A stretch of DNA of 64,000 nucleotides, from assembly GCF_002743335.1 (NCBI RefSeq), contig NZ_PDZB01000006.1:1-64000 (forward strand). Direction: 5' to 3'. Numbering within the stretch: position 1 is the first letter of the stretch; every line of letters begins with the position of its first letter. Below the pieces are notes generated by a model, which was given only the letters and a program-made list of their open reading frames with translations, made no database searches and was not told the origin of the DNA. The DNA comes from Sporosarcina sp. P32b (GTDB taxonomy: Bacteria > Bacillota > Bacilli > Bacillales_A > Planococcaceae). Shown here piece after piece: positions 33,898 through 43,179 of this stretch. A program made the translations under genes and the position numbers.

Positions 33898-34518
33898 TTA
33901 CGCGTTGCGCATAATGATTGTTTCGATATTATTTGCTACGTCTTGACAGAAATCTGCGGTATCTTCAAGTAGTTCATATAGATCTTTCAATTGAATGATG
34001 CGAATTGGATCTTTTTCACGAATGAACATTTGCTTAATGGAAGTCCGCAACACTTCGTCGCAAATTCGTTCGTACTCTTTGATTTGCACGGCATGCGTAC
34101 GCATTTCGACTAACTTTTTCTTCGTCAGCAATTCCATCGCCAAAACGATCTCATCTGAACTTTTCATAATGTTGATCATGAACTTCTGCATGTATTCATC
34201 GATTTCAATGAGAGAAAACATCTCAAGATTAGCAAGAAAATGCTCCATACCGTCGAGGATATCATCCATTGCAATCGCGATATTCAAAATATCTTCCCGT
34301 TCAATTGGTGTCATGAACGATGTATTCAATTTCGTGATTAATTCATGAATTAACGTATCACCAGCTGTTTCATATTCTTTCATTCGAATGCTCACATCTT
34401 TCAAATCAGAGACAGAATCGACTTTGAAATCGTTCGCATAGTGCATAGATTCCTGCACATGCTTGGCGATGTCCAATAACGCTGTGAAAAACGGATCGGG
34501 TTTACGTGGACCTAGCAT
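33898..34518 (-). CDS. DUF47 phosphate-transport accessory protein (YkaA/PitR-like)
   Basis: A 206-residue helical protein of the DUF47/PhoU-like family, beginning MLGPRKPDPFFTALLDIAKHV. It resembles PhoU in fold and is almost always encoded with a Pit transporter, as here, 13 bases upstream of it; it is thought to modulate Pit activity. AGGAGG-like GGAGGAA precedes the ATG. No membrane segments. Confidence 0.9.
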   Translation of the reverse strand: MLGPRKPDPFFTALLDIAKHVQESMHYANDFKVDSVSDLKDVSIRMKEYETAGDTLIHELITKLNTSFMTPIEREDILNIAIAMDDILDGMEHFLANLEMFSLIEIDEYMQKFMINIMKSSDEIVLAMELLTKKKLVEMRTHAVQIKEYERICDEVLRTSIKQMFIREKDPIRIIQLKDLYELLEDTADFCQDVANNIETIIMRNA

Positions 34519-34750
34519 CTAAATTCCTCCATCTATTGTTGACATCGATAGTTATTACATCATACAAAAACCGTGCGAAAAAAGATAGCGAACGATGTAG
34601 AATTTGAGCGATAGTTGCGAGGCTTTTTTTAGTCCGTAATTTGTCCGGCGATTGTTAAGTTATCGTAAAGTTCTCCATAATCTGTTGAAAATACATGGAT
34701 GCATGAGATGATCGGCAATAAAGCATTGTGTAAGTGGAAAGGGGATCGAA

Positions 34751-35938
34751 ATGAAGAATCACACAGCTGCTTCCGTAAAAAGGCTAGTAGAACTATTTAT
34801 CGTCTCTCTTAAACTAGGACTGACCTCATTCGGTGGGCCAACCGCGCATTTAGGTTATTTTCATGAAGAGTATGTCCGGAAACGGAAGTGGATGGATGAA
34901 AAAGGGTATGCGGATTTAGTAGCGTTAGCGCAATTCCTTCCAGGCCCGGCAAGCAGTCAGGTAGGGATTGGAATGGGTGTGGCACGTGCAGGAGTAGTAG
35001 GGGGGCTAGTTTCCTTTCTAGGTTTCACGATGCCGTCTGTAGTGGCATTAATCTTGTTTGCTACGCTTCTCGCAGGTTCAGATGTTAGTGAGGCCGGCTG
35101 GTTGCATGGATTGAAGATCGTGGCTGTAGCGATTGTTGCCCATGCGGTCCTCGGAATGGCGAAGAATTTAACACCGGATGTTAAGCGTAAGGCCATCGCA
35201 TTACTAGCGCTCGTTGTTACTCTTTTATGGCAAGCGGCTTTCACACAAGTCGGTGTGATTATAGTAGCGGGGTTAGTAGGGTTATGGCTGTTCAAAGTTC
35301 ACGATTCGTCAGATGCTAGTTCATCCAAATTCCTCATATCGAAGAAAACAGGAATCATTTGTTTAACACTGTTCTTTACTTTGCTTGGTATATTGCCATT
35401 GCTTCGAGAACTGACGGGATCTTACTGGATCGCGTTATTCGATAGCTTTTATCGATCGGGCGCGCTCGTATTCGGAGGAGGACACGTCGTCTTGCCTTTA
35501 TTGGAACAGGAATTAGTGCCAGCGGGATGGATCGGAAACGAGTCATTCCTAGCGGGTTACGGCGCGACACAAGCCGTTCCGGGACCATTGTTTACGTTTG
35601 CTGCCTATCTCGGTGCCGTGATGAACGGTTGGCAAGGTGGATTATTCGCGACCGTTGCGATTTTCTTGCCTGCCTTTCTATTGATCATCGGAGCACTGCC
35701 TTTTTGGGACATTTTGCGCAATCATCCGAAAATCAAAGGAGCGGTCATGGGTGTCAACGCCGCAGTAATTGGAATTTTACTCTCGGCATTATATAATCCA
35801 ATTTGGACAAGCTCAATTTTGCGTGCAGAGGACTTCGCATTGGCGGCCATTTTATTCAGTATGCTAACCTTTTGGAAGATGCCTCCATGGATCGTCGTGC
35901 TAGTCGGTGCGGTAGGTGGAGCTGTATTGTCCATATAG
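34751..35938 (+). CDS. chrA: Chromate transporter (ChrA, two-domain form)
   Basis: A 395-residue membrane protein of the CHR family with two homologous halves: GLTSFGGPTAHLGYFHEEYV in the first and ALVFGGGHVVLPLLEQELV in the second, each followed by PGPxxxQ/F-type motifs (LPGPASSQVG, VPGPLFTFAAYLG). About ten to twelve hydrophobic segments. Long ChrA proteins expel chromate. No chrB-type regulator is near. AAAGGGG precedes the ATG. Monocistronic. Confidence 0.9.
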   Translation: MKNHTAASVKRLVELFIVSLKLGLTSFGGPTAHLGYFHEEYVRKRKWMDEKGYADLVALAQFLPGPASSQVGIGMGVARAGVVGGLVSFLGFTMPSVVALILFATLLAGSDVSEAGWLHGLKIVAVAIVAHAVLGMAKNLTPDVKRKAIALLALVVTLLWQAAFTQVGVIIVAGLVGLWLFKVHDSSDASSSKFLISKKTGIICLTLFFTLLGILPLLRELTGSYWIALFDSFYRSGALVFGGGHVVLPLLEQELVPAGWIGNESFLAGYGATQAVPGPLFTFAAYLGAVMNGWQGGLFATVAIFLPAFLLIIGALPFWDILRNHPKIKGAVMGVNAAVIGILLSALYNPIWTSSILRAEDFALAAILFSMLTFWKMPPWIVVLVGAVGGAVLSI

Positions 35939-36010
35939 TATAAAAGTAACCAAATGCAAGTGCTTTTGTTATACTAAATGAATTCTATAAAAGAAAAGGG
36001 TTATGTACAT

Positions 36011-37228
36011 ATGAATACTTCATTACAAAAAAAGATTGCTATGCCAACTGTTTGGCTCGTAGTATTGCTCGGCTCACTGTCCGCATTCGGTCCGCTATCG
36101 ATGGATATGTATTTGCCAGGATTGCCGATTGTGGCGGAGGATTTAAATGCTTCAACGTCACTAGTTCAATTAAGTTTGACAGCCTGTTTGATCGGCTTAG
36201 GTGCAGGGCAGCTCATATTCGGACCGTTAAGTGATATTTATGGCAGACGGAAGCCGCTCGTCATTACGCTCAGCGTGTATGCAATCGCTTCTGTTCTATG
36301 TGCGTTTAGTCCGAATATCTGGATTTTCGTTGCATTACGTTTCGTCCAAGGTATGACAGGCGCTGCGGGCATTGTCATCGCGAGAGCTTGCGCACGTGAC
36401 TTATATGTAGGAAATGAATTAACTAAATTCATGGCCATGCTGTCGATCGTCAGTGGATCAGCACCGATACTTTCACCGATAATTGGCGGAGTCGTGCTGA
36501 ATTACTCTTCGTGGCATACGGTATTTCTCTTACTTGGAGTGATCGGTTTATTAATGTTTTTATCCACAGCATTTTTCTTGCCGGATACATTGCCGGTTGA
36601 AGCGCGTGCGGAGAGTGGAATGCTGGCAGTCGTCAAGACGTTTAGTGGTCTACTAAAGGATAAGTGGTTTTTAGGCATCGCGTTGACGCAAGGCTTGATC
36701 ATGTCGGGTATGTTCGCATACATTGCAGGATCTCCGTTTGTTTTGCAGAATATTTATAACGTCACAGCGCAACAGTTTTCGTTGTTCTTTGCGATGAACG
36801 GTGTCGGGATTATTACGGCAGCGCAAGTGACGGGTCGACTTTCGGGCAAAATTCACGAGTTGAAGTTCCTGCGCGCGGGTGTGTTACTTTCATTCACGGC
36901 TAGCATTTTACTTCTATTGACGGTTTGGAATGAATGGCCACTTGCCGTAATTGCGACGGCATTATTCTTTATGGTATCGAGCGTTGGTTTAGTGTCGCCG
37001 GCAGCGTTTTCGCTAGCGATGCAGAGTCAAGGTAAGTCAGCAGGAAGCGCATCGGCGTTTCTCGGGCTATTGCCTTTCATCGGCGGTGCAATCGTTTCGC
37101 CGCTAGTAGGACTCGCAGGAGACAGTTCGGCTTGGCCGCTTAGTATTATCGTATTGACATGCAGTACCGCGGCGTTGGTGATCTACTTTACAGTGGTTCG
37201 GAAGGCGTATCGTCTGCAAGAGATTTAA
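36011..37228 (+). CDS. Bcr/CflA-family multidrug exporter
   Basis: A 405-residue MFS transporter with 12 hydrophobic segments; the Bcr/CflA signature DMYLPGLPIVAEDL in helix 1, LIFGPLSDIYGRRKPL in loop 2-3 and RFVQGMTGAAGIVIARA in helix 4 are present. It likely exports drugs by proton antiport. A TATACT -10 box at 35970-35975 would start transcription near 35982, so the ATG at 36011, with AAAAGGG upstream, is preferred over the in-frame ATG at 35978. Monocistronic. Confidence 0.88.
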   Translation: MNTSLQKKIAMPTVWLVVLLGSLSAFGPLSMDMYLPGLPIVAEDLNASTSLVQLSLTACLIGLGAGQLIFGPLSDIYGRRKPLVITLSVYAIASVLCAFSPNIWIFVALRFVQGMTGAAGIVIARACARDLYVGNELTKFMAMLSIVSGSAPILSPIIGGVVLNYSSWHTVFLLLGVIGLLMFLSTAFFLPDTLPVEARAESGMLAVVKTFSGLLKDKWFLGIALTQGLIMSGMFAYIAGSPFVLQNIYNVTAQQFSLFFAMNGVGIITAAQVTGRLSGKIHELKFLRAGVLLSFTASILLLLTVWNEWPLAVIATALFFMVSSVGLVSPAAFSLAMQSQGKSAGSASAFLGLLPFIGGAIVSPLVGLAGDSSAWPLSIIVLTCSTAALVIYFTVVRKAYRLQEI

Positions 37229-37244
37229 GGAGAGAGACTGTTGG

Positions 37245-37330
37245 GGTTGGCGCTTCGGAGGGGGGATTTTCTAGAGGACTCGCGGTGAGCCCTCTAGAAA
37301 AGCGTCCGCCAGCCGGAGCTTCCATCCGAT
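37245..37330. repeat. Dispersed palindromic repeat element, short copy
   Basis: CTTCGGAGGGGGGATTTTCTAGAGG-like left half, then GCGGTGAGCCCTCTAGAAAA and GCGTCCGCCAGCCGGAGC. TTTTCTAGAGG (37267-37277) and CCTCTAGAAAA (37291-37301) are perfect complementary arms. It resembles the element at 26680-26890 in reverse orientation. Confidence 0.7.
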
Positions 37331-37442
37331 CGTACACACTAGATAACTCCCACTCTCAATCCTTTTTAATTCAAATTTGCGCGAAAATAGGGCATGATAG
37401 AGATAGAGAGTCTGATTATTATTTTGAGAGGTGGATGTAAAG

Positions 37443-38828
37443 ATGGAATATCGTATTGAGCATGACACGTTCGGAGAAATACAAGTACCAGCAGATAAGT
37501 TATGGGGAGCGCAGACACAGCGCAGTAAGCACAACTTTAAAATCGGCGGGGAACGCATTCCGCTTGGTGTAATCCAAGCCTTTGCCCATTTGAAAAAATC
37601 AGCAGCGATCGCAAGTCATTCATTCGGAAATCTATCCGAAGTCAAAATGAAAGCTATTAAAGCAGCAGCAGAAGAGGTTATCGAAGGCAAATGGGACGAG
37701 CACTTCCCGTTAGTCGTTTGGCAAACAGGAAGCGGTACGCAGTCGAACATGAACATGAACGAAGTACTCGCTAACCGAGGTAACCAGTTGCTTGAGGAAT
37801 GGGGCGAGGAAGAACGCCTACACCCGAACGACGATGTCAACAAATCACAAAGCTCCAACGATACATTCCCAACAGCGCTACACGTAGCAGGTGTAATTGC
37901 GGTAGAGCGTGAAGTATTGCCGGCAATTGATAAATTAGCAGCAACACTTCAGAAGAAATCCAAAGACTTCGCGGATATCATCAAAATTGGACGTACGCAC
38001 TTGCAAGACGCGACGCCATTGACGTTAGGACAAGAAATCAGTGGATGGCACAGAATGCTAGAGAAAACGCACAGCATGCTAGAAACTAGTGTCCAGACAA
38101 TGAAAGAACTCGCAATCGGCGGTACAGCAGTTGGTACAGGACTTAACGCACCGGCTGGATTCGGCGATAAAGTTGCAGAAGAGATTTCAAAATCTGTAGG
38201 CATTGAGTTTACATCTGCGCAAAATAAATTCCACGCATTGACGAGCTATGATGAAGTCGTCTATACACATGGCGCACTGAAAGCATTGGCTGCGGACTTG
38301 ATGAAAGTAGCGAATGACGTACGTTGGTTGGCAAGTGGTCCACGTTCAGGTATCGGTGAAATTACGATTCCGGAAAACGAACCGGGCAGCTCGATCATGC
38401 CAGGTAAAGTAAACCCGACGCAAAGTGAAGCATTGACGATGGTTGTGGCACAAGTAATGGGTAACGACGCGACAATCGGTTTTTCTGCGAGCCAGGGGAA
38501 CTTCGAATTGAACGTCTTCAAACCAGTTATTATCTACAACTTCCTACAATCAGCGAAATTACTTGCTGACGGTATGATTAGCTTTAACGATAACTGTGCG
38601 GTAGGAATTGAACCGAACCGTGAAGAAATCGACAATAAAGTGAAGAACTCTTTGATGCTCGTTACAGCATTGAATCCACATATCGGCTATGAAAATGCGG
38701 CGAAGATTGCGAAGAAAGCTCATACAGAAGGTACAACGCTGAAAGAAGCAGCACTTTCTACTGGTTTATTGACAGAAGCGCAATTTGACGAATATGTAGA
38801 CCCAAGCAAGATGACGGGCAACTCATAA
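37443..38828 (+). CDS. fumC: Class II fumarate hydratase FumC
   Basis: A 461-residue fumarase/aspartase-superfamily enzyme: N-terminal [40 protein letters not shown], the catalytic-loop signature [15 protein letters not shown], and typical length. It converts fumarate and malate in the TCA cycle. The ATG at 37443 has GAGGTGG eight bases upstream and is preferred over an earlier in-frame ATG four codons away. Monocistronic. Confidence 0.95.
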   Translation: MEYRIEHDTFGEIQVPADKLWGAQTQRSKHNFKIGGERIPLGVIQAFAHLKKSAAIASHSFGNLSEVKMKAIKAAAEEVIEGKWDEHFPLVVWQTGSGTQSNMNMNEVLANRGNQLLEEWGEEERLHPNDDVNKSQSSNDTFPTALHVAGVIAVEREVLPAIDKLAATLQKKSKDFADIIKIGRTHLQDATPLTLGQEISGWHRMLEKTHSMLETSVQTMKELAIGGTAVGTGLNAPAGFGDKVAEEISKSVGIEFTSAQNKFHALTSYDEVVYTHGALKALAADLMKVANDVRWLASGPRSGIGEITIPENEPGSSIMPGKVNPTQSEALTMVVAQVMGNDATIGFSASQGNFELNVFKPVIIYNFLQSAKLLADGMISFNDNCAVGIEPNREEIDNKVKNSLMLVTALNPHIGYENAAKIAKKAHTEGTTLKEAALSTGLLTEAQFDEYVDPSKMTGNS

Positions 38829-38912
38829 TTGTCATGAATTTGTACGCTTGTTTTTCCCGCAAACCTTGTATACTAAAGGCATAACCTCTATACAAAGGAG
38901 TCAGGAATATAC

Positions 38913-39437
38913 ATGAAAAAGAAGGTACTGGCAGGACTGACGGCGCTGACTTTAGCGCTTGCGGCATGCGGAAACGGCGCTACAGAAAAGCCTGCTGAAG
39001 TTGATCCGACAGATGCGCGGGTAGAAGCAGGACATGACCACGCAGAACATTTGCCAAACGGCGACTTGCAGGAAGTGACCGCATCAGCGGATATCCTGCC
39101 TTCATTCTTAGAGGATAAGCCAGAAGATATGCGCATGGTCTATCAAGTGGCGGGCAACGCAACGGACGTTTTGGAATACATGCCTTGCTATTGTGGCTGC
39201 GGAGATAGTGCCGGGCACAAGAGCAATATGAATTGTTTCTTGGATGAAATACGCGAAGACGGCTCCGTTGTCTGGGACGACCATGGCACGCGTTGCCTAG
39301 TTTGCCTGGAGATCGCAGTGAAATCCGTACAAATGAAGCAAGACGGCAAGTCCATGAAAGAAATCCGTGACGCAATTGACACGGAATACGGTAACGGAGA
39401 CTATGCAAAACCTACAGATACTCCAATGCCTGCTTGA
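38913..39437 (+). CDS. PCYCGC-motif lipoprotein
   Basis: A 174-residue lipoprotein: signal peptide with lipobox LAAC (Cys19), then a soluble domain with the family motif MPCYCGCGDSAGHKSNMNCFL and a further TRCLVCLEIA. The several Cys and His residues suggest a metal or redox role at the outer membrane face, but the family has no assigned function. CAAAGGAG lies before the ATG, and a strong terminator follows. Confidence 0.88.
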   Translation: MKKKVLAGLTALTLALAACGNGATEKPAEVDPTDARVEAGHDHAEHLPNGDLQEVTASADILPSFLEDKPEDMRMVYQVAGNATDVLEYMPCYCGCGDSAGHKSNMNCFLDEIREDGSVVWDDHGTRCLVCLEIAVKSVQMKQDGKSMKEIRDAIDTEYGNGDYAKPTDTPMPA

Positions 39438-39454
39438 GTGGTTGATTTTATAAG

Positions 39455-39495
39455 CTGCAGATTCACTCTTTTAATGAGTGGGTCTGCAGTTTTTT
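39455..39495 (+). terminator. Intrinsic terminator of the PCYCGC gene
   Basis: Stem CTGCAGATTCACTC (39455-39468) / GAGTGGGTCTGCAG (39476-39489), largely complementary, followed by six T. Confidence 0.92.
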
Positions 39496-39544
39496 GTGTT
39501 TTGGCTCAATATTGACGTATTTGCGGTCAAAGTTTAAGGATCAG

Positions 39545-40205
39545 TGCTCTATGTATGCTCGCCCTCGCTCATAGTTCGAGGTTGAACGCTCAATCAAGCT
39601 ACAGTCCTGCTCATAGTTCGAGGTTGAACGCTCTATCCGGCTCCGGTCCCGCTCATAGTTCGGGGTTGAACGCTCTATCAAGCTCCGGTCCCGCTCAAAG
39701 TTCGAGGTTGAACGCTCTATCAAGCCACGGTCCCGCTCATAGTTCGAGGTTGAACGCTCTATCAAGCTCCGCCTCCGCTCAAAGTTCGGGGTTGAACGCT
39801 CTATCAAGCTACGGTCCCGCTCAAAGTTCGAGGTTGAACGCTCAATCAAGCTCCGGTCCCGCTCAAAGTTCGAGGTTGAACGCTCTATCCGGCTCCGGTC
39901 CCGCTCAAAGTTCTAGGTTGAACGCTCAATCAAGCTCCGCCTCCGCTCAAACTTCTAGGTTGAACGCTCTATCCGGCTACGGTCCCGCTCAAAGTTCGAG
40001 GTTGAATGCTCTATCCGGCTACGGTCCCGCTCAAAGTTCGGGGTTGAACGCTCTATCCGGCTACGGTCCCGCTCATAGTTCGAGGTTGAACGCTCTATCA
40101 AGCTACGGTCCCGCTCATAGTTCGAGGTTGAACGCTCAATCAAGCTCCGCCCCCGCTCAAACATCAAGGTTAAACGCTCTATATATCTCCACATCCGCTC
40201 TATAC
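39545..40205. repeat. Strict 42-bp tandem array of paired CGCTC-WWW units
   Basis: From 39566 to 40196 there are 15 consecutive 42-bp units with no net insertion or deletion (630 bases). Each unit has two 21-bp halves: CGCTC(A/T)AAGTTCGAGGTTGAA-type and CGCTCTATCAAGCTCCGGTCC-type, with point variants (CAATCAAG, TATCCGGCT, TTCGGGG, TTCTAGG). Flanking halves extend it slightly on both sides. 42 bp being a multiple of three, long frames stay open on both strands, but none has a proper ribosome-binding site. It lies after a terminator and before a GNAT gene. Confidence 0.93.
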
Positions 40206-40308
40206 CAATAACCCACCTATCCCCAAAAACACCTCCCATCCATTCATTTCATTGGCAAGCTAAACAGTTGTGGTATAATTTAGTTAAATAAGGCAGGAGG
40301 GGATTCTG

Positions 40309-41301
40309 ATGATTCATTTTGTACAATTTGAAGAGCAGTATGTACCGAAGATGGCCACGTTATTAGCGGCGAGACATGCAGATGAACGACAGCGTTTTCC
40401 GTTTTTGCAGGAACGCTTTGAGGACATCGAGCAAGCTGAGAATCGCTTGCGTGAAGAATTGGAGAAACCGTATACAGGGGGACTCGTGACGTTACGTGAC
40501 GAAGACGTCATCGGCTATTTATTATACGAATATCGTCAGGATGCTACTCGCGGACGTACGGTATATGTTGGGTATCCATCGTTTGTCATTCATGAAGATG
40601 AGCATCCAAGATTGGCACGTTTGATGTACACGGAAGCTGGCGCGGAATGGGTTCGCAATGGCTATTTTGAACATCTCATGGATATTCCGGTTGGTAATGA
40701 CGAATTAATTCTTGAAATGCTGGAGCAGTCGTTTCATTTCGAACAGCGCTTTGCGGCGTTGTCACTGGAACACTATCGCGCACAGCCAGGAGAGAATAGT
40801 CTCGTGAAGATGAAGGAACTAGTAGGAGACGAGCAAAAAACATTGCATAAGATGGCGCCGTGGAACAGTTTGCATCAGGCGAAAGCGCCAGCATGGAAAC
40901 CGATTACACAAGAAGCGTTGGATGCAGAGCGTGATGTATTTGCGGCGTATGAAGGCAAGGAAGGTACGCGTAGCTGGGTTGCAGAGCAAGATGAAGTACC
41001 TGTAGCCTTTCATCTATTCACACCGGCAGACGCACGTCATGCGATGACCACACCGGATGAGTCGGCAGTGCTTGTACAGGCGACGACGAATATAAAGATG
41101 CGTGGACAAGGAATCGGCAAATCGATTGCGAATCACAGTTTCACACAAATGAAAAATGCGGGTTATAAATATGTCATGACCGATTGGCTGACGGCGAATC
41201 ATTTGGCGTCGTATTTCTGGCCTAAGCTTGGATTCCGTTCGTACATGATTCGCATGGCACGTACAGTGGATGCACGCATCTCATGGGCGGACGGACAATG
41301 A
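40309..41301 (+). CDS. GNAT-family N-acetyltransferase, two-domain
   Basis: A 330-residue protein whose C-terminal half has a GNAT acetyl-CoA loop (TNIKMRGQGIGKSIANHSF, about residues 260-280) and the following TDWLTANHLASYFWPKLGF strand-helix; the N-terminal half also has a GNAT-like shape, so it may be a tandem fold. Substrate unknown. GCAGGAGGGG precedes the ATG. Its stop overlaps the start of the next gene (ATGA), so the two are coupled. Confidence 0.8.
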   Translation: MIHFVQFEEQYVPKMATLLAARHADERQRFPFLQERFEDIEQAENRLREELEKPYTGGLVTLRDEDVIGYLLYEYRQDATRGRTVYVGYPSFVIHEDEHPRLARLMYTEAGAEWVRNGYFEHLMDIPVGNDELILEMLEQSFHFEQRFAALSLEHYRAQPGENSLVKMKELVGDEQKTLHKMAPWNSLHQAKAPAWKPITQEALDAERDVFAAYEGKEGTRSWVAEQDEVPVAFHLFTPADARHAMTTPDESAVLVQATTNIKMRGQGIGKSIANHSFTQMKNAGYKYVMTDWLTANHLASYFWPKLGFRSYMIRMARTVDARISWADGQ

Positions 41302-41972
41302 CGGGCGTGAAGTTCGTTACGTCATGGAGTGGCGGCAAGGACTCTGCACTCGCAACGTATCGCGCAATCCAAGAGGGAAATACGCCGGCTATGCTGTGGA
41401 CAATGTTCGAGAAAGATCAGCCACATTCCAAATCACATGCATTGCCACTGGAGATCGTTCAAGCACAGGCGAAGCAGATGGATATTCCATTGATGATTCG
41501 AAAAGCAGACTGGGCTGGCTATGAAATGCAATTCATAGATGCTATGCGCGTTTCGAAAGCCCATGGTATTCACAAAGCAGTTTTTGGGGACATCGATTTA
41601 GAAGATCATTTACTATGGGTACAGTCGATGTGTGCCAAAGTGGGTATGGAAGCATATCATCCACTTTGGGAAGAACCGCGACGTAAGCTACTTGAAGAAT
41701 TCATTGCAGAAGACTTTGAAGCCTATGTGGTCGTTGTGAATACAAAGATGATGCCTGCTAAATTTCTCGGTAGACGTTTCACGGTGGAATTAATGGATGA
41801 ACTCGAAGCACTCGGCATCGATAGTTGTGGGGAGTCAGGGGAATTCCACACGGTCGTAGTCGATGGACCGATTTTCAAGGAACGCATTCCGGTGAAGATG
41901 AGTGAGACTATCGAAAAAGATGGCTATGTATTTTTGAAATGTGAGATAGAACAAGAAACTTCCACAGACTGA
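41298..41972 (+). CDS. Dph6-like ATP-pyrophosphatase (diphthine-ammonia ligase family)
   Basis: A 224-residue N-type ATP-pyrophosphatase with PP-loop SGGKDSALATYRA near the N-terminus and GESGEFHTVVVDGP near the C-terminus, the two hallmarks of the Dph6/DUF71 family. In eukaryotes and archaea this makes diphthamide; bacteria have no diphthamide, so its substrate here is unknown. The ATG at 41298 overlaps the GNAT stop and is chosen over an in-frame ATG at 41283. Coupled to the acetyltransferase gene. Confidence 0.8.
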   Translation: MTGVKFVTSWSGGKDSALATYRAIQEGNTPAMLWTMFEKDQPHSKSHALPLEIVQAQAKQMDIPLMIRKADWAGYEMQFIDAMRVSKAHGIHKAVFGDIDLEDHLLWVQSMCAKVGMEAYHPLWEEPRRKLLEEFIAEDFEAYVVVVNTKMMPAKFLGRRFTVELMDELEALGIDSCGESGEFHTVVVDGPIFKERIPVKMSETIEKDGYVFLKCEIEQETSTD

Positions 41973-41995
41973 GAGATTGTCTGGGGAAGTTTCTT
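41953..41995 (+). terminator. Long hairpin over the end of the Dph6-like gene
   Basis: AAGAAACTTCC (41953-41963) pairs with GGAAGTTTCTT (41985-41995), extended inward by CAGAC / GTCTG after one mismatch. The left arm is inside the coding sequence. The following TATTTA is a weak T tract, so partial termination is likely. Confidence 0.6.
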
Positions 41996-42033
41996 ATTTA
42001 CGGAAGAAAAGTAAAAAGAGGAGTTGATGCACG

Positions 42034-42471
42034 ATGAACTTTAAGAGAATACGTACAGAAGAAGATCTTCAAAAGTCTTTCAACATACGAAAAGCGGTAT
42101 TCGTCGAAGAACAACAGGTTCCGGAAGAAGACGAGTTTGATGAATTTGATGTGTTGAATGAATTATGTGAACATATAGTAGTAGAAGATGAAGGACAAGC
42201 GATCGCGTCAGGTAGAGTAAGAGTAGTAGATGGAGTAGGGAAGTTAGAACGCATTTGTGTGCTAGCCTCTCATCGCAGTGCAGGTATTGGAAAGATAATT
42301 GTTCAAGGCTTGGAAGAGATTGCAATGGACAAGGGACTGGCGCGGCTAAAGTTGCACGGTCAAACGCATGCAGAGGAGTTTTATCTTAAACTCGGATATA
42401 AAACTACATCCGATGTATTCATGGAAGATGGTATACCACATATCGTAATGGAGAAAAAGTTAGCTTTATAG
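42034..42471 (+). CDS. GNAT-family N-acetyltransferase (YjcF/ElaA-like)
   Basis: A 145-residue single-domain GNAT protein: NIRKAVFVEEQQVPEEDEFDEFD near the N-terminus, LERICVLASHRSAGIGKIIV as the acetyl-CoA-binding segment and LKLHGQTHAEEFYLKLGYK near the C-terminus, the pattern of the ElaA/YjcF group. Substrate unknown. AAGAGGAG lies upstream of the ATG. It is followed by a long hairpin shared with the convergent YceI gene. Confidence 0.85.
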   Translation: MNFKRIRTEEDLQKSFNIRKAVFVEEQQVPEEDEFDEFDVLNELCEHIVVEDEGQAIASGRVRVVDGVGKLERICVLASHRSAGIGKIIVQGLEEIAMDKGLARLKLHGQTHAEEFYLKLGYKTTSDVFMEDGIPHIVMEKKLAL

Positions 42472-42481
42472 ATAGAAAGAA

Positions 42482-42523
42482 AAGCCCCTACAGGTAGAAG
42501 ATAAAATCTACCTGTAGGGGCTT
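42482..42523. terminator. Bidirectional terminator hairpin
   Basis: Perfect 17-bp stem AAGCCCCTACAGGTAGA (42482-42498) / TCTACCTGTAGGGGCTT (42507-42523). The minus-strand reading ends CTTTTCTTTC, suiting termination of the YceI gene; on the plus strand it follows the GNAT gene. A second small hairpin, TCAGCC / GGCTGA, lies at 42542-42563. Confidence 0.85.
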
Positions 42524-42575
42524 GCTATATACTTCACATTATCAGCCGTTTCAAAAAGGCTGAATTTTATATGGC

Positions 42576-43106
42576 TTACTTACGTAATTGAATTTCGATA
42601 TTGATCTTTACTTCATCACTCACGACAACGCCGCCAGTTTCTAGTGCAGCGTTCCATGTTAAACCGAATTCTTTACGGTTAATCGTTGTTTTACCTGTAA
42701 ATCCAGCAGCTTCGTCTCCGCTCATCGGATCTTTAGCCATACCTTCATACTTTACATTGAACGTGACAGGCTTTGTTGTGTCTCTAATCGTGAAGTCGCC
42801 AGTTAAGTCGTACGTATCTTTAGAAGTCTTCTCAATTTTTGTTGCTTTGAATGATAATTTCGGGTAATTTTCTACATCGAAAAAGTCAGCTGAACGTAGA
42901 TGATTGTCTCGATCGGCTTTACGTGTATCAATACTGTTCGCATCAATTGTGAAATCGATAGACGCTCCTGTTAAATCTTCTGGATCCGCTTCGATGTTTC
43001 CTTGGAATTCGTTAAATGTTCCTTTTACGTTTGAAATCATCATATGTCTTACGGAAAAACCTACTGTACTATGTGCTGTGTCTACGTTCCATGTTGCTTT
43101 TGTCAT
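42576..43106 (-). CDS. YceI-family lipid-binding-like protein
   Basis: A 176-residue YceI-type lipocalin-like protein without a signal peptide. It begins TWNVDTAHSTVGFSVRHMMISNVKGTF and continues with the repeated beta strands typical of the family (IDFTIDANSIDTRKADRDNHLRSADFFDVENYP). YceI proteins bind long isoprenoid or amphiphilic molecules; the cytoplasmic form here has no fixed role. GGAGG lies eight bases before the ATG. Monocistronic. Confidence 0.9.
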   Translation of the reverse strand: MTKATWNVDTAHSTVGFSVRHMMISNVKGTFNEFQGNIEADPEDLTGASIDFTIDANSIDTRKADRDNHLRSADFFDVENYPKLSFKATKIEKTSKDTYDLTGDFTIRDTTKPVTFNVKYEGMAKDPMSGDEAAGFTGKTTINRKEFGLTWNAALETGGVVVSDEVKINIEIQLRK

Positions 43107-43179
43107 AAAAAATCTCCTCCAATAATGGTTTGTTTATATTTACTATAGTCATTTAACGTTTTCATACAATAAACCGTGT

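Noticed and set aside
39566-40196. CRISPR array
   Set aside because: The whole 42-bp unit is repeated; there are no unique spacers between conserved repeats, and no cas genes are present.
39555-40211. Long open frame of 218 codons with 14-residue repeats, and matching long frames on the other strand
   Set aside because: The 42-bp period is a multiple of three, so all frames lacking a stop in one unit stay open. No ribosome-binding site is correctly placed, and both strands are equally open.
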